A stretch of 29,034 nt of DNA from CAIUSP01 sp964594365 (GTDB lineage Bacteria; Actinomycetota; Thermoleophilia; Solirubrobacterales; 70-9). A program made the translations under genes and the position numbers. Where the stretch lies: contig CAZQMB010000014.1 of assembly GCA_964594365.1 (NCBI GenBank), positions 1 to 29,034 of the forward strand, read 5' to 3'. Under the pieces are notes generated by a model, which was not told the DNA's origin, did not search any database, and saw nothing but the letters and a program-made list of their open reading frames with translations. How positions within the stretch are numbered: the first letter of the stretch is position 1; each line of letters begins with the position of its first letter. This document shows, piece by piece, positions 22,728 to 29,034 of this stretch.

Positions 22728-23951
22728 ATGACCAACCGCACAGGCAGCAAATACGGCAGGGACCCACTCGACCGCACTGCGGAGGCCCGCAAGGCTACCC
22801 CCGTGATATTTGCCCTCGCCGTGGCTCTCGCCGTTGCCTGCGTCCTTACCGGCTCGTTCAGTCACGACTCGGCCGAGGCAGCGAAGACAGTGGCGCAGCA
22901 GAAGATGGAGGAACTCGAGCAGATCAGCGCTCAGCAGGGTTCGGTGCTGGCAGCGATCCAGGTCCAGAACCGCAAGATCAACGAGCTGATCGGAGAGGAG
23001 TCCCAGCTCCGCCGGCAGGAAGCCTCGGTGCAGGCGGTGCTGGACGCCCGCCAGAGCCAGCTCGACGAGGCAAATGCCGAGTACCGGTCCCAGCGTGACG
23101 AGCTGCGCAGGATCCGTGCTCGACTGGATCGGGCTATCGCCGCTCTCGAAGGCCTGCTGGTGAGGATCTACAAGTCCGGCGAACAGGACACCCTGAGCGT
23201 CATCCTCAGTTCGGCCAACTGGAGTGACTTGATCGCGCGGGCCGAATACCTCCAGAGCATCCACTCGGCGGACGAAGCCGTGATCACCAGGGTGAGCGCT
23301 CTCAAGGTGCAGATCCATCGCATCGTGGTGCGCCTCCGCGAGGTGAGGGCGAGGGCGAAACGCGCTCGCGACGAGGTTGCGCGGCAGCGGAGCAAGTTGG
23401 CTGACGCCAGAGCCCAGCTGGAAGCGCGGAAGAGCGAGTTGGCCGCCGCGAAGTCCGTCCGCGAACAGACGCTCGCTTCGCTCGAGGGTCGTCAACGTGC
23501 GCTCGAGAAGGATCTCGGTCAGGTCGGGGCTCCTCTGCCTGGTCAGCGAGCGAAGCTGCTCTCGAACGGCGACGCAGTTGCTCCCGCAGGCGCACCCCTT
23601 GCGGTTCGCGGCGCTATCGCCGCTGCGAATCGGATCAACCACCTTCCCTACATCTGGGGAGGTGGACACGGCTCGTTCAGCGATTCCGGCTACGACTGCT
23701 CGGGCGCTGTCAGTTATGCGCTGCACGGTGGCGGTTTGCTCTCGAGTCCGCTCGACTCCACCGGCCTCGAGTTCTGGGGCTCTCCCGGGGTCGGTAACTG
23801 GATCACGGTCTTCGCCAACTCCGGGCACACCTATGCAGTCATCGCGGGTCTGCGATGGGACACCAGTGGAACCGGAGGCAACGGACCGCGCTGGAGTACG
23901 GAGATGCGATCCTCCGCTGGGTTCGTCGCGCGTCATCCGAGCGGTCTCTAG
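22728..23951 (+). CDS. Secreted coiled-coil NlpC/P60-type peptidoglycan hydrolase
   Basis: 407-aa exported cell-wall protein. A hydrophobic signal or anchor segment spans about residues 25-52. Residues 55-145 and 185-265 are long coiled coils rich in Gln, Glu, Arg and Lys, joined by a short hinge with LLVRIYKSGEQDTLSVIL, as in PcsB/RipA-like regulators of septal hydrolases. The C-terminal catalytic domain (about 293-407) begins AANRINHLPYIWGGGH and contains Cys324 in YDCSGAVSYAL and the likely catalytic His367 in NSGHTYAVIAG. It should cleave peptide stems in peptidoglycan, with the coiled coil controlling access. It stands alone with 186 nt upstream and is followed 38 nt later by the flavin monooxygenase. 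Confidence 0.9.
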   Translation: MTNRTGSKYGRDPLDRTAEARKATPVIFALAVALAVACVLTGSFSHDSAEAAKTVAQQKMEELEQISAQQGSVLAAIQVQNRKINELIGEESQLRRQEASVQAVLDARQSQLDEANAEYRSQRDELRRIRARLDRAIAALEGLLVRIYKSGEQDTLSVILSSANWSDLIARAEYLQSIHSADEAVITRVSALKVQIHRIVVRLREVRARAKRARDEVARQRSKLADARAQLEARKSELAAAKSVREQTLASLEGRQRALEKDLGQVGAPLPGQRAKLLSNGDAVAPAGAPLAVRGAIAAANRINHLPYIWGGGHGSFSDSGYDCSGAVSYALHGGGLLSSPLDSTGLEFWGSPGVGNWITVFANSGHTYAVIAGLRWDTSGTGGNGPRWSTEMRSSAGFVARHPSGL

Positions 23952-23989
23952 CCTCCGGCTGCCACTCCGCCCGGTAGTAACATCGTGGT

Positions 23990-25420
23990 GTGTTCGATCA
24001 GACAGTTTCCCCTGAGCGGAAGTCCGAATCTCCCTCGATAGACGGGGAGGACGGGCAGCGTGTTTGCGTCATCGGCGCTGGTTCCTCCGGGATCTCTTCG
24101 TGTCAGGTCCTTGGGTCGAGGGGAATCCCGTACGACTGCTTCGAGAAGGGATCCGAGATAGGCGGGAACTGGAGGTATCTCAACGACAACGGGATGTCCG
24201 CCGCCTACCGGTCGCTCCACATCAACACCTCGCGTGACTTGATGGCCTACGCCTCCTACCCGATGCCCGAGGACTACCCGGACTACCCCAGCCACAAGCA
24301 GATCGCCGACTACTTCGACTCGTTCGTCGATCACTTCGGAATCCGCGAACACATCAGGTTCCGAACCGAGGTCACCTCGGTGGAACCTGAAGGGGAGGGG
24401 TACCGGGTCTCGTGGCGCAGTCGCGAGGGAGAGGAAGGCTCGCGTTGGTATTCGGCGGTGATGGTCGCCAACGGTCACCACTGGGACCCCCGCTGGCCGG
24501 AACCCGCATTCCCGGGTTCCGACTCCTTCACCGGTGAGCAGATGCATGCCCACGACTACAAGGAGCCGAATTCCCTGGCGGGAAAGCGGGTACTCGTACT
24601 GGGAATTGGAAACTCGGCCACGGACATAGCGGTCGAGTCCTCTCGCAACGCCGACCGGACCTATCTCGCGATGCGGCGTGGTGCCTACATCATCCCCAAG
24701 TACCTGCGCGGGGTACCCATCGACAAAGTCGGGTCTCCTCAGATCCTGTCCAGACTTCCGCTGCCCATCCAGCGTTTCTTCTACGCGCTTTCTCTCAAGA
24801 GTTCCCAGGGGGACATGACCGACTACGGCCTGCCAAAGCCAGACCACCGCATCCTCGAGGCCCATCCAACCGTTTCTTCGGAACTGCTGTCTCGCCTCGG
24901 TCACGGTGCGATCACGGTGAAGCCGAACATCGCCGAGTTCACCGGGGGCAGGACCATCCGCTTCGACGACGGGTCGGAGGAGGAGATCGACGTGGTCATC
25001 TATTGCACCGGGTACAAGGTGACCTTTCCCTTCTTCAGCGAGGATTTCTTCTCCGCGCCGGACAATCAGCTCGAGCTCTATCGACGGGTCGTCTCTCCCG
25101 AACATCCAGGCCTCTACTTCGTGGGATTCATCCAGCCCCTCGGTGCGGTGATGCCGATCGCCGAGCGGCAGTCGGAGTGGATCGCGGATCTGATCGAGGG
25201 TGACTGTGCCTTGCCTGAGCCTGCGAGGATGCGCGAGGAGATCAGGCGTGAGCAGGCACGGATGCAGCGCCGTTACGTCTCATCGAAGCGCCACACTATC
25301 CAAGTCGACTTCTGGCCGTACCTGCGAAGCATCGACAAGGAGAGGCGCAAGCATCGCCACCGTAACGGGAAAAGCCAAAGAAGCTCCTCGGACCGGCACC
25401 AAGCGGTCGCCAGCCAGTAG
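23990..25420 (+). CDS. Flavin-containing monooxygenase (FMO-type)
   Basis: 476-aa class B flavoprotein monooxygenase. The FAD motif is GAGSSG (29-34), followed by EKGSEIGGNWRY, the FMO fingerprint F180-x-G182-x3-H186-x3-Y190, and the NADPH motif GIGNSA (205-210). VIYCTGY is the late FAD-associated motif. The Tyr at the end of the fingerprint (rather than Trp) favours FMO-type N- or S-oxygenation over a Baeyer-Villiger enzyme, although the boundary is soft. GTG 23990 has no Shine-Dalgarno; TAGTAA at 23975-23980 may be a -10 box, so the mRNA could be nearly leaderless. The last 30 residues are Arg/Lys/Ser-rich, and their DNA overlaps the next gene's N-terminus. The substrate is unknown. Confidence 0.92.
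   Translation: MFDQTVSPERKSESPSIDGEDGQRVCVIGAGSSGISSCQVLGSRGIPYDCFEKGSEIGGNWRYLNDNGMSAAYRSLHINTSRDLMAYASYPMPEDYPDYPSHKQIADYFDSFVDHFGIREHIRFRTEVTSVEPEGEGYRVSWRSREGEEGSRWYSAVMVANGHHWDPRWPEPAFPGSDSFTGEQMHAHDYKEPNSLAGKRVLVLGIGNSATDIAVESSRNADRTYLAMRRGAYIIPKYLRGVPIDKVGSPQILSRLPLPIQRFFYALSLKSSQGDMTDYGLPKPDHRILEAHPTVSSELLSRLGHGAITVKPNIAEFTGGRTIRFDDGSEEEIDVVIYCTGYKVTFPFFSEDFFSAPDNQLELYRRVVSPEHPGLYFVGFIQPLGAVMPIAERQSEWIADLIEGDCALPEPARMREEIRREQARMQRRYVSSKRHTIQVDFWPYLRSIDKERRKHRHRNGKSQRSSSDRHQAVASQ
25337..25342 (+). promoter_or_regulatory. Ribosome binding site preceding an ATC codon
   Basis: AAGGAG at 25337-25342, 10 nt ahead of ATC 25353, is the only good Shine-Dalgarno near the start of the following hydrolase, and it lies inside the monooxygenase gene. 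It is the main reason for placing the hydrolase start at a non-standard codon. Confidence 0.5.
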
Positions 25421-26231
25421 GAGTCGTCGCAAGGTCTATCCGAAGCTCGCGTTCGATCGCGCAGGCACCGGACCTCCGATGATCCTGCTCCACGGCCTAG
25501 GGTCGAATCGCCGGGTGTGGGACCCGATCGTGCCCGCCCTGGCCAGGCACTTCAAGGTCGTGGCGATCGATCTGCCCGGATTCGGCGAGTCGCCGATGCC
25601 CGACGACGGCGATGTGACGATCGAGGCCCAGGCCAGAGCCGTCGAGAGGACCATGGAGAGGCTACGAATCCCGAGGGCCCACTTCGTAGGGAACTCGATG
25701 GGGGGCAGGCTCGCGCTCGAATTGGCTCGTCGCCGCAAGGCTCTCAGCGTGGTGGCGATCTCTCCGCACGGGGCCTTCAACGAGTCGGAGGGACGGTGGG
25801 AGCGATTCACGATTCGACTCCAGCGGCGGGCCGCCAAGGTGATCGCGCCGTTGGGGACGCTTCCGTTCAGGACCCGTTTCGGCAGGCGAGCAGCCCTCGG
25901 TCTGGTCTCGGCCAAGCCGGATCTCGTCTCGCCGGAGGTGGCTGCCGAGGCGACGGCGAGCTTCGCACGCTGTCCCGGGTTCGATTCGGCCTCTGAGTCG
26001 ATCCTTTCGGCGAATGCTGCGGGCTTGAACAAGATCACCTGTCCGGTGCTGATCCTCTGGGGAACTCGCGACAGGCTCCTTTCGCCCGCCCAGGGTCCCC
26101 GGATGGCCCGGCGAATCAAGAATGCGCAGCTTCGCAAACTCGACAGACTCGGGCACGTGCCGATGCCGGAAGACCCGGGACTGGTCTCAGAGATCATCTT
26201 GCGCTTCACCCGTAACGTCGCTGGCGTCTAG
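25353..26231 (+). CDS. Alpha/beta hydrolase, start codon unusual (ATC)
   Basis: 292-aa (from 25353) alpha/beta hydrolase of the MhpC/epoxide-hydrolase type. ILLHGLGSNRRVWDPIV is the oxyanion block, AIDLPGFGES follows, the nucleophile is Ser115 in GNSMGG, the acid is Asp in WGTRDRLLSP, and the base is His in LGHVPMPEDP. No ATG, GTG or TTG occurs in frame between GTG 25248 and ATG 25482, the latter already inside the first conserved strand. ATC 25353 with AAGGAG 10 nt upstream gives a natural N-terminus (xATVTGKAKEAP). GTG 25248 or an ATG at 25200 would require overlaps of about 170-220 nt with the monooxygenase. It may act on the monooxygenase product, since the genes are coupled. It ends 5 nt from the convergent sulfatase. 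Confidence 0.82.
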   Translation: MATVTGKAKEAPRTGTKRSPASRSRRKVYPKLAFDRAGTGPPMILLHGLGSNRRVWDPIVPALARHFKVVAIDLPGFGESPMPDDGDVTIEAQARAVERTMERLRIPRAHFVGNSMGGRLALELARRRKALSVVAISPHGAFNESEGRWERFTIRLQRRAAKVIAPLGTLPFRTRFGRRAALGLVSAKPDLVSPEVAAEATASFARCPGFDSASESILSANAAGLNKITCPVLILWGTRDRLLSPAQGPRMARRIKNAQLRKLDRLGHVPMPEDPGLVSEIILRFTRNVAGV

Positions 26232-26236
26232 GAGGC

Positions 26237-27955
26237 TCACCGCTCCGTTTCAGTCTTCCGCGCATGAGCGGGAGAGGTGCCTGACTCTTCCATGGTGTGG
26301 TCCAGCAGCTCGCCCATCTCTGCCCTGAGGTCGTGTCTCGAGGTGTCTCTGACCTCCCCGGTGCGGTAGTCGACCAGGTTGTCCACTTCGATCGGATCCC
26401 GCTCGAGGTCGTACAGCTCGTATTCGTTGGGACGCTCCCCCTCGGGATCGAAGTACAGGCTCCACTTGGCCTTGTCCGTCCTGACCGTCCGAACCCTGTT
26501 CGGCTGGCCCGGCCCGTCTTGAAGCGCAGTGCCTGCCTGATGGTCGTCGAAGGTGAAGTGGACCGCCTCTCTGACGGTTGGGGCCGGGTCGGCATCGAGG
26601 ATGGAGCTGAAGTCGACCTCGCTGGCGGGAACCTCCTCACGCCCGGGAGAGGCGTGGGAGGAGAGGATCGGTCGGAGGTCTTCACCTTGCATCGCATCCA
26701 TCTCGGGAATCGCCCCGGCGCCAGCCACCCCGAGGAAGGTTGGAAGGAGGTCGATCAACGAGACGAGCGCCTTGGTGGTGTCCGGCTTGGGGAAGAGCAC
26801 GGGGTTCGAGACCACGAGTGGGACGTTGATGGTCTCCTCGTAGGCGTTGAACATCTTCTGGCGCATCCCACCATGTGACATGCCCATCTCGCCGTGATCT
26901 GCGATTCGACAGAGGAGTGTTCGTGAGCGAAGTGACTTCGGGTCGTCGTCCGGTCCGAGCGCCGCGAGTATCCGCCCGATCTTCTCGTCCACCACTCGGT
27001 GCAGATGGGCATAGAAGTTCACGTATTCGAGCTTCGACTTCCGGTCCTCGACCGGTCCCATGTATGCGGTCGCTCCCATCTGCATCAGAGCGTGTACGTC
27101 GGGCTTGTTGCTCAGGTCCTCGTCGACTGATTCGGGCAACCCGACATCGAGATCCGCAAACTCCTCCGCCCTGAATCCTCCGCGTATGTACGAGTCCGGA
27201 TAACCGAGCACGTCGTGTGGGTTGACCAGGCTGACCACCAGGCAGAAGGGCTCTGGGAGGTTCTCGTCTGAGAGGAATCGCTCTACCTGTCGTGTGTATT
27301 CCTCATCCCAGCCGACGCCGAGCCTCCCCGCGTTCCCGCCACCGAAGTTCTCGGCCTTGGCGTTCTCTCCGGCATCCGGTGGTTCCCAGCCGAGCAGCCC
27401 GTAGTCCTCGGACAGCCGAACCGAGTCGGCCTCTCCCCACCCGGAGAGCATGCCGGTCTCCTCAGGGGTTCCGAGGGCATGCGTGAGATGCCACTTGCCG
27501 CGGTAGGCGACGTGGTAACCGGCTGAACCGAGCAGGCCGCCGAGGCTGGGGAGGTCCATCGGCAACTCGGGTTCCCCGCCGGAGTGAGGTCCGATATCGA
27601 ACATCCCCCTTGCGAAGGTCCGAAGCAACCTGTCGCGGTCGACCGTCCCATCCCGCATCAGGCGGTTCACGGTCTTGATCACTTCCGGGGAATGACGCCG
27701 GTTCGGTTTCAGATCCCCTGCTGTCAGGGTCAAGCCGACTCCGTGATGGGCGGGGAACAGACCGGTCAGGATGCTGGCCCGACTCGGTGAGCACATCGCT
27801 GCTGCCGTGAACGCGCGTTCGAAGGTCAGCGCGGTATCCGAGATCGCCTGGTCGTTCGGCATCAGCTGCCGAAGCCAACCCGGGTCATCAGGCCAGTGCA
27901 TCGGCCGTCTCTGCTGGTCGGTTATCAACAGCAGGATGTTCGGTGCGGCAGCCAC
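26237..27955 (-). CDS. Type I sulfatase (formylglycine-dependent)
   Basis: 572-aa alkaline-phosphatase-superfamily sulfatase. Metal ligands begin at D13-Q14 in LLLITDQQR. Cys55 in C-S-P-S-R (CxPSR) is the residue converted to formylglycine and is followed by ASILTG. YRGKWHL supplies further active-site Lys/His, and ADHGEMGMSHGG gives the late metal-binding Asp/His. YELYDLERDPIEVDNL is the usual C-terminal signature. It hydrolyses a sulfate ester (or possibly phosphonate). A formylglycine-generating enzyme would be needed and is not in the window. No signal peptide is present, so it is probably cytosolic. The start GTG 27955 has no Shine-Dalgarno; a short leader is likely. It is divergent from the SnoaL-like gene. 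Confidence 0.93.
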   Translation of the reverse strand: MAAAPNILLLITDQQRRPMHWPDDPGWLRQLMPNDQAISDTALTFERAFTAAAMCSPSRASILTGLFPAHHGVGLTLTAGDLKPNRRHSPEVIKTVNRLMRDGTVDRDRLLRTFARGMFDIGPHSGGEPELPMDLPSLGGLLGSAGYHVAYRGKWHLTHALGTPEETGMLSGWGEADSVRLSEDYGLLGWEPPDAGENAKAENFGGGNAGRLGVGWDEEYTRQVERFLSDENLPEPFCLVVSLVNPHDVLGYPDSYIRGGFRAEEFADLDVGLPESVDEDLSNKPDVHALMQMGATAYMGPVEDRKSKLEYVNFYAHLHRVVDEKIGRILAALGPDDDPKSLRSRTLLCRIADHGEMGMSHGGMRQKMFNAYEETINVPLVVSNPVLFPKPDTTKALVSLIDLLPTFLGVAGAGAIPEMDAMQGEDLRPILSSHASPGREEVPASEVDFSSILDADPAPTVREAVHFTFDDHQAGTALQDGPGQPNRVRTVRTDKAKWSLYFDPEGERPNEYELYDLERDPIEVDNLVDYRTGEVRDTSRHDLRAEMGELLDHTMEESGTSPAHARKTETER

Positions 27956-27980
27956 GTCAGGTTTGAGCCTACCCGGTGGG

Positions 27981-28036
27981 GGTGAAACGGGCTTTTCACC
28001 TCACGCCTGAGCAGGCGTGAGGTGAGAGGGGTGAAA
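27981..28036. promoter_or_regulatory. 30-bp dyad plus GGTGAAA repeats between divergent genes
   Basis: TCACCTCACGCCTG (27996-28009) and its exact reverse complement (28012-28025) are separated by 2 nt. GGTGAAA also occurs at 27981-27987, its complement TTTCACC at 27994-28000, and GGTGAAA again at 28030-28036. So the GGTGA/TCACC element appears five times in 56 nt between the sulfatase and the SnoaL-like gene. The tiny spacer favours a protein-binding dyad over an RNA hairpin. It could control both divergent genes. Confidence 0.6.
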
Positions 28037-28038
28037 GC

Positions 28039-28536
28039 GTGAATCCGCTGACCGGCGTAGAGTTGCGCACCGTGGCGAGACAGGACGCAGAGTCCCTAGA
28101 ACGACAGTTCAACGCTGCGATGGAGGAGGCGGAGACAGGAGCGTCTCTGGACGCAGCGAGGAGGATCTATGCCGAATTCGAACGAGACGGCGATCCTGCT
28201 GCGTCCGGCCTGGTTCATCGCAGTTTCGAACTCCACTGTGAAGCCCAGTTCCTCACCGGGGAGACCTATCGCGGCGCCAAGGGCTACATCCGTTGGAGAG
28301 AGCAGATGGAGGAGATCTTCGAGGAGGACGCCTTCGAGCCTCAGGGCGTGATCTTCGGATCGGGTGGCTTCGTCGTGCTCGGTCGCCTCAGGGTGAAGCC
28401 TGCCGATGGTGGGGTCGAGGTCGACGAGCCTTTCGCCCACCGCCACGAACAGAAGGATGGTCGCCTGGTCAGGCTGACGCTCTACTCGGATCTCGAGCGG
28501 GCGCTCGAAGACGCCGGGATCATTCCGCCCTACTGA
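28039..28536 (+). CDS. SnoaL/NTF2-like domain protein
   Basis: 165-aa protein whose second half looks like a cone-shaped NTF2/SnoaL fold: YRGAKGYIRWREQMEEIFEEDAFEPQGVIFGSGGFVVLGRLRVKPADG, then VDEPFAHRHEQKDGRLVRLTLYSDLERALEDAG. The buried pocket of this fold may bind a small molecule or serve as an isomerase or dehydratase; no catalytic residues can be assigned. GTG 28039 is preceded by GAGGGG at a workable spacing. A second in-frame GTG at 28072 (VARQD) with TAGAGT upstream could be a leaderless start. It lies downstream of the large dyad and is followed by tandem hairpins. Confidence 0.7.
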   Translation: MNPLTGVELRTVARQDAESLERQFNAAMEEAETGASLDAARRIYAEFERDGDPAASGLVHRSFELHCEAQFLTGETYRGAKGYIRWREQMEEIFEEDAFEPQGVIFGSGGFVVLGRLRVKPADGGVEVDEPFAHRHEQKDGRLVRLTLYSDLERALEDAGIIPPY

Positions 28537-28558
28537 TCTTCGTGGACCTGAAATACAA

Positions 28559-28587
28559 GGGGCCGGCTCCTTTCGGAAACCGGCCCC
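28559..28587. terminator. Hairpin terminator 1 (probably bidirectional)
   Basis: GGGGCCGG (28559-28566) pairs with CCGGCCCC (28580-28587); the loop has an inner TCC/GGA pairing. It starts 22 nt after the SnoaL-like stop, in a convergent gap. No strong U-tract follows on either strand. Confidence 0.7.
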
Positions 28588-28590
28588 CGA

Positions 28591-28623
28591 TGTTCTGTGT
28601 AGGCCCCCGCCCCTCACAGAACA
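28591..28623. terminator. Hairpin terminator 2 (probably bidirectional)
   Basis: TGTTCTGTG (28591-28599) and CACAGAACA (28615-28623) form a perfect 9-bp stem with a C-rich 15-nt loop, directly after the first hairpin and 25 nt from the end of the minus-strand gene. It is probably part of a shared termination region for the two convergent genes. Confidence 0.6.
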
Positions 28624-28648
28624 AGTTCATCTGAATCCAAGCGAGGCC

Positions 28649-29034
28649 TCAGCCGGGAATCTCCGTCTCGGGTGCTTCGGGCGAGTCCTCTACCGGCGGG
28701 TTGGTCTTGTCGACCAGCTTCCACGCCTTGAGCGGAGGGGTGAGTGGGAGCAGCCTGGGCAGCCGAGCCTTGATCAGGACCGCATCACCGACCACTACGT
28801 CGCTCAGATTGGTCGAGCCATCGGTGTTCACGTCCGCGACCCTGATCATGGCGGTCGAGACGTCGAACACGACGGTCTGTCCGATCAGTCCGGAGCGCTT
28901 CACCCAGCGATTGCCGTTGGTGACCGTCACCGAGATCTGACCCGCCTCGAGACCTTCTACGCCAACGTAAGTCCCGTGGAAGTTGTACTGCTGACCCTTC
29001 TTGACAGGACCCTTGCCGTTCTGACCCTTGCCGT
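28649..29034 (-). CDS. Hypothetical protein with an EF-hand-like calcium loop, 5' end beyond window
   Basis: The frame is open from the right edge to TGA at 28649-28651 (127 residues visible), so the N-terminus is missing; an internal GTG at 28930 is not the true start because the preceding codons read sensibly (GKGPVKKGQQYNFHGTYVG). The visible start is Gly/Lys-rich with a short repeat (GKGQ-N-GKGP). Then comes a beta-rich, OB-like stretch (VTVTNGNRWVKRSGLIGQTVVFDV). Next is DVNTDGSTNLSD, which has Asp/Asn at positions 1, 3, 5, 9 and 12 as in a calcium-binding EF-hand or dockerin loop, followed by VGDAVLIKARLP and a Pro-rich, acidic tail. I do not recognise the family. It may be an extracytoplasmic protein. 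Confidence 0.75.
   Translation of the reverse strand, partial: GKGQNGKGPVKKGQQYNFHGTYVGVEGLEAGQISVTVTNGNRWVKRSGLIGQTVVFDVSTAMIRVADVNTDGSTNLSDVVVGDAVLIKARLPRLLPLTPPLKAWKLVDKTNPPVEDSPEAPETEIPG

Noticed and set aside
23990..25420. Baeyer-Villiger monooxygenase assignment, paired with the downstream hydrolase as ester hydrolase
   Set aside because: The fingerprint ends in Tyr190 rather than the Trp usual for Baeyer-Villiger enzymes; FMO-type is the safer call, although the pairing remains possible.
1..29034. Mobile elements, CRISPR arrays, tRNA or rRNA genes
   Set aside because: No transposase or integrase frame, no regularly spaced repeats, and no cloverleaf or rRNA-like segment was recognised on either strand.

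Overview
The window is GC-rich, with tightly packed genes, G/C-rich third codon positions, several GTG and TTG starts and many 4-nt ATGA overlaps. Together with its gene content (IclR regulator, NlpC/P60 cell-wall hydrolase with a long coiled coil, abundant SDR, P450 and alpha/beta hydrolase genes) this suggests a chromosomal segment of a high-GC actinobacterium. A Thermoleophilia/Solirubrobacterales-type organism is my guess from gene style; no marker gene proves it. I see no rRNA, tRNA, CRISPR array, phage gene or insertion sequence.

Layout. 1-3003 (minus): P450, GreA and a ChrA-type transporter that runs off the left edge. 3052-18506 (plus): one uninterrupted run of 15 genes, nearly all overlapping or separated by 2-21 nt. 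18523-20012 (minus): a zinc-ribbon/HTH-like small protein and an alpha/beta hydrolase. 20167-21696 (plus): a secreted alpha/beta hydrolase. 21714-22541 (minus): an SDR. 22728-26231 (plus): NlpC/P60 hydrolase, flavin monooxygenase, alpha/beta hydrolase. 26237-27955 (minus): a sulfatase. 28039-28536 (plus): a SnoaL/NTF2-like protein. 28649-29034 (minus): an incomplete gene. No gene-free stretch exceeds about 190 nt.

The centre of interest is 3052-16946: IclR regulator, HisB-like dehydratase, SDR, HisD-like dehydrogenase, three-gene ABC importer, HutH, FMN alpha-hydroxyacid oxidase/dehydrogenase, phosphotriesterase-family hydrolase, HutU, HutI, HutF. The last part is a histidine utilisation pathway of the HutF type (histidine to urocanate to imidazolonepropionate to formiminoglutamate to formylglutamate), with no HutG in view. 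The unusual part is that homologues of two histidine biosynthesis enzymes sit in this catabolic operon, under a regulator and next to an importer. Both depart from the biosynthetic families at key residues. The HisB-like protein has lost one metal-ligand histidine and one phosphate-contact arginine. The HisD-like protein shows a Gln-to-Glu plus Asp-to-Asn exchange at two zinc-ligand positions and has lost the active-site His near them. My hypothesis is an import-and-degrade route for an unphosphorylated imidazole-bearing polyol or hydroxyacid (for example imidazole-glycerol via imidazole-lactate) that feeds the Hut pathway. This is inference; the substrate is unknown.

Structural DNA/RNA signals include two strong palindromes bracketing the binding-protein gene, a hairpin that holds a Shine-Dalgarno in its loop, a 30-bp dyad between the divergent sulfatase and SnoaL-like genes, and tandem hairpins between convergent genes near the right end.
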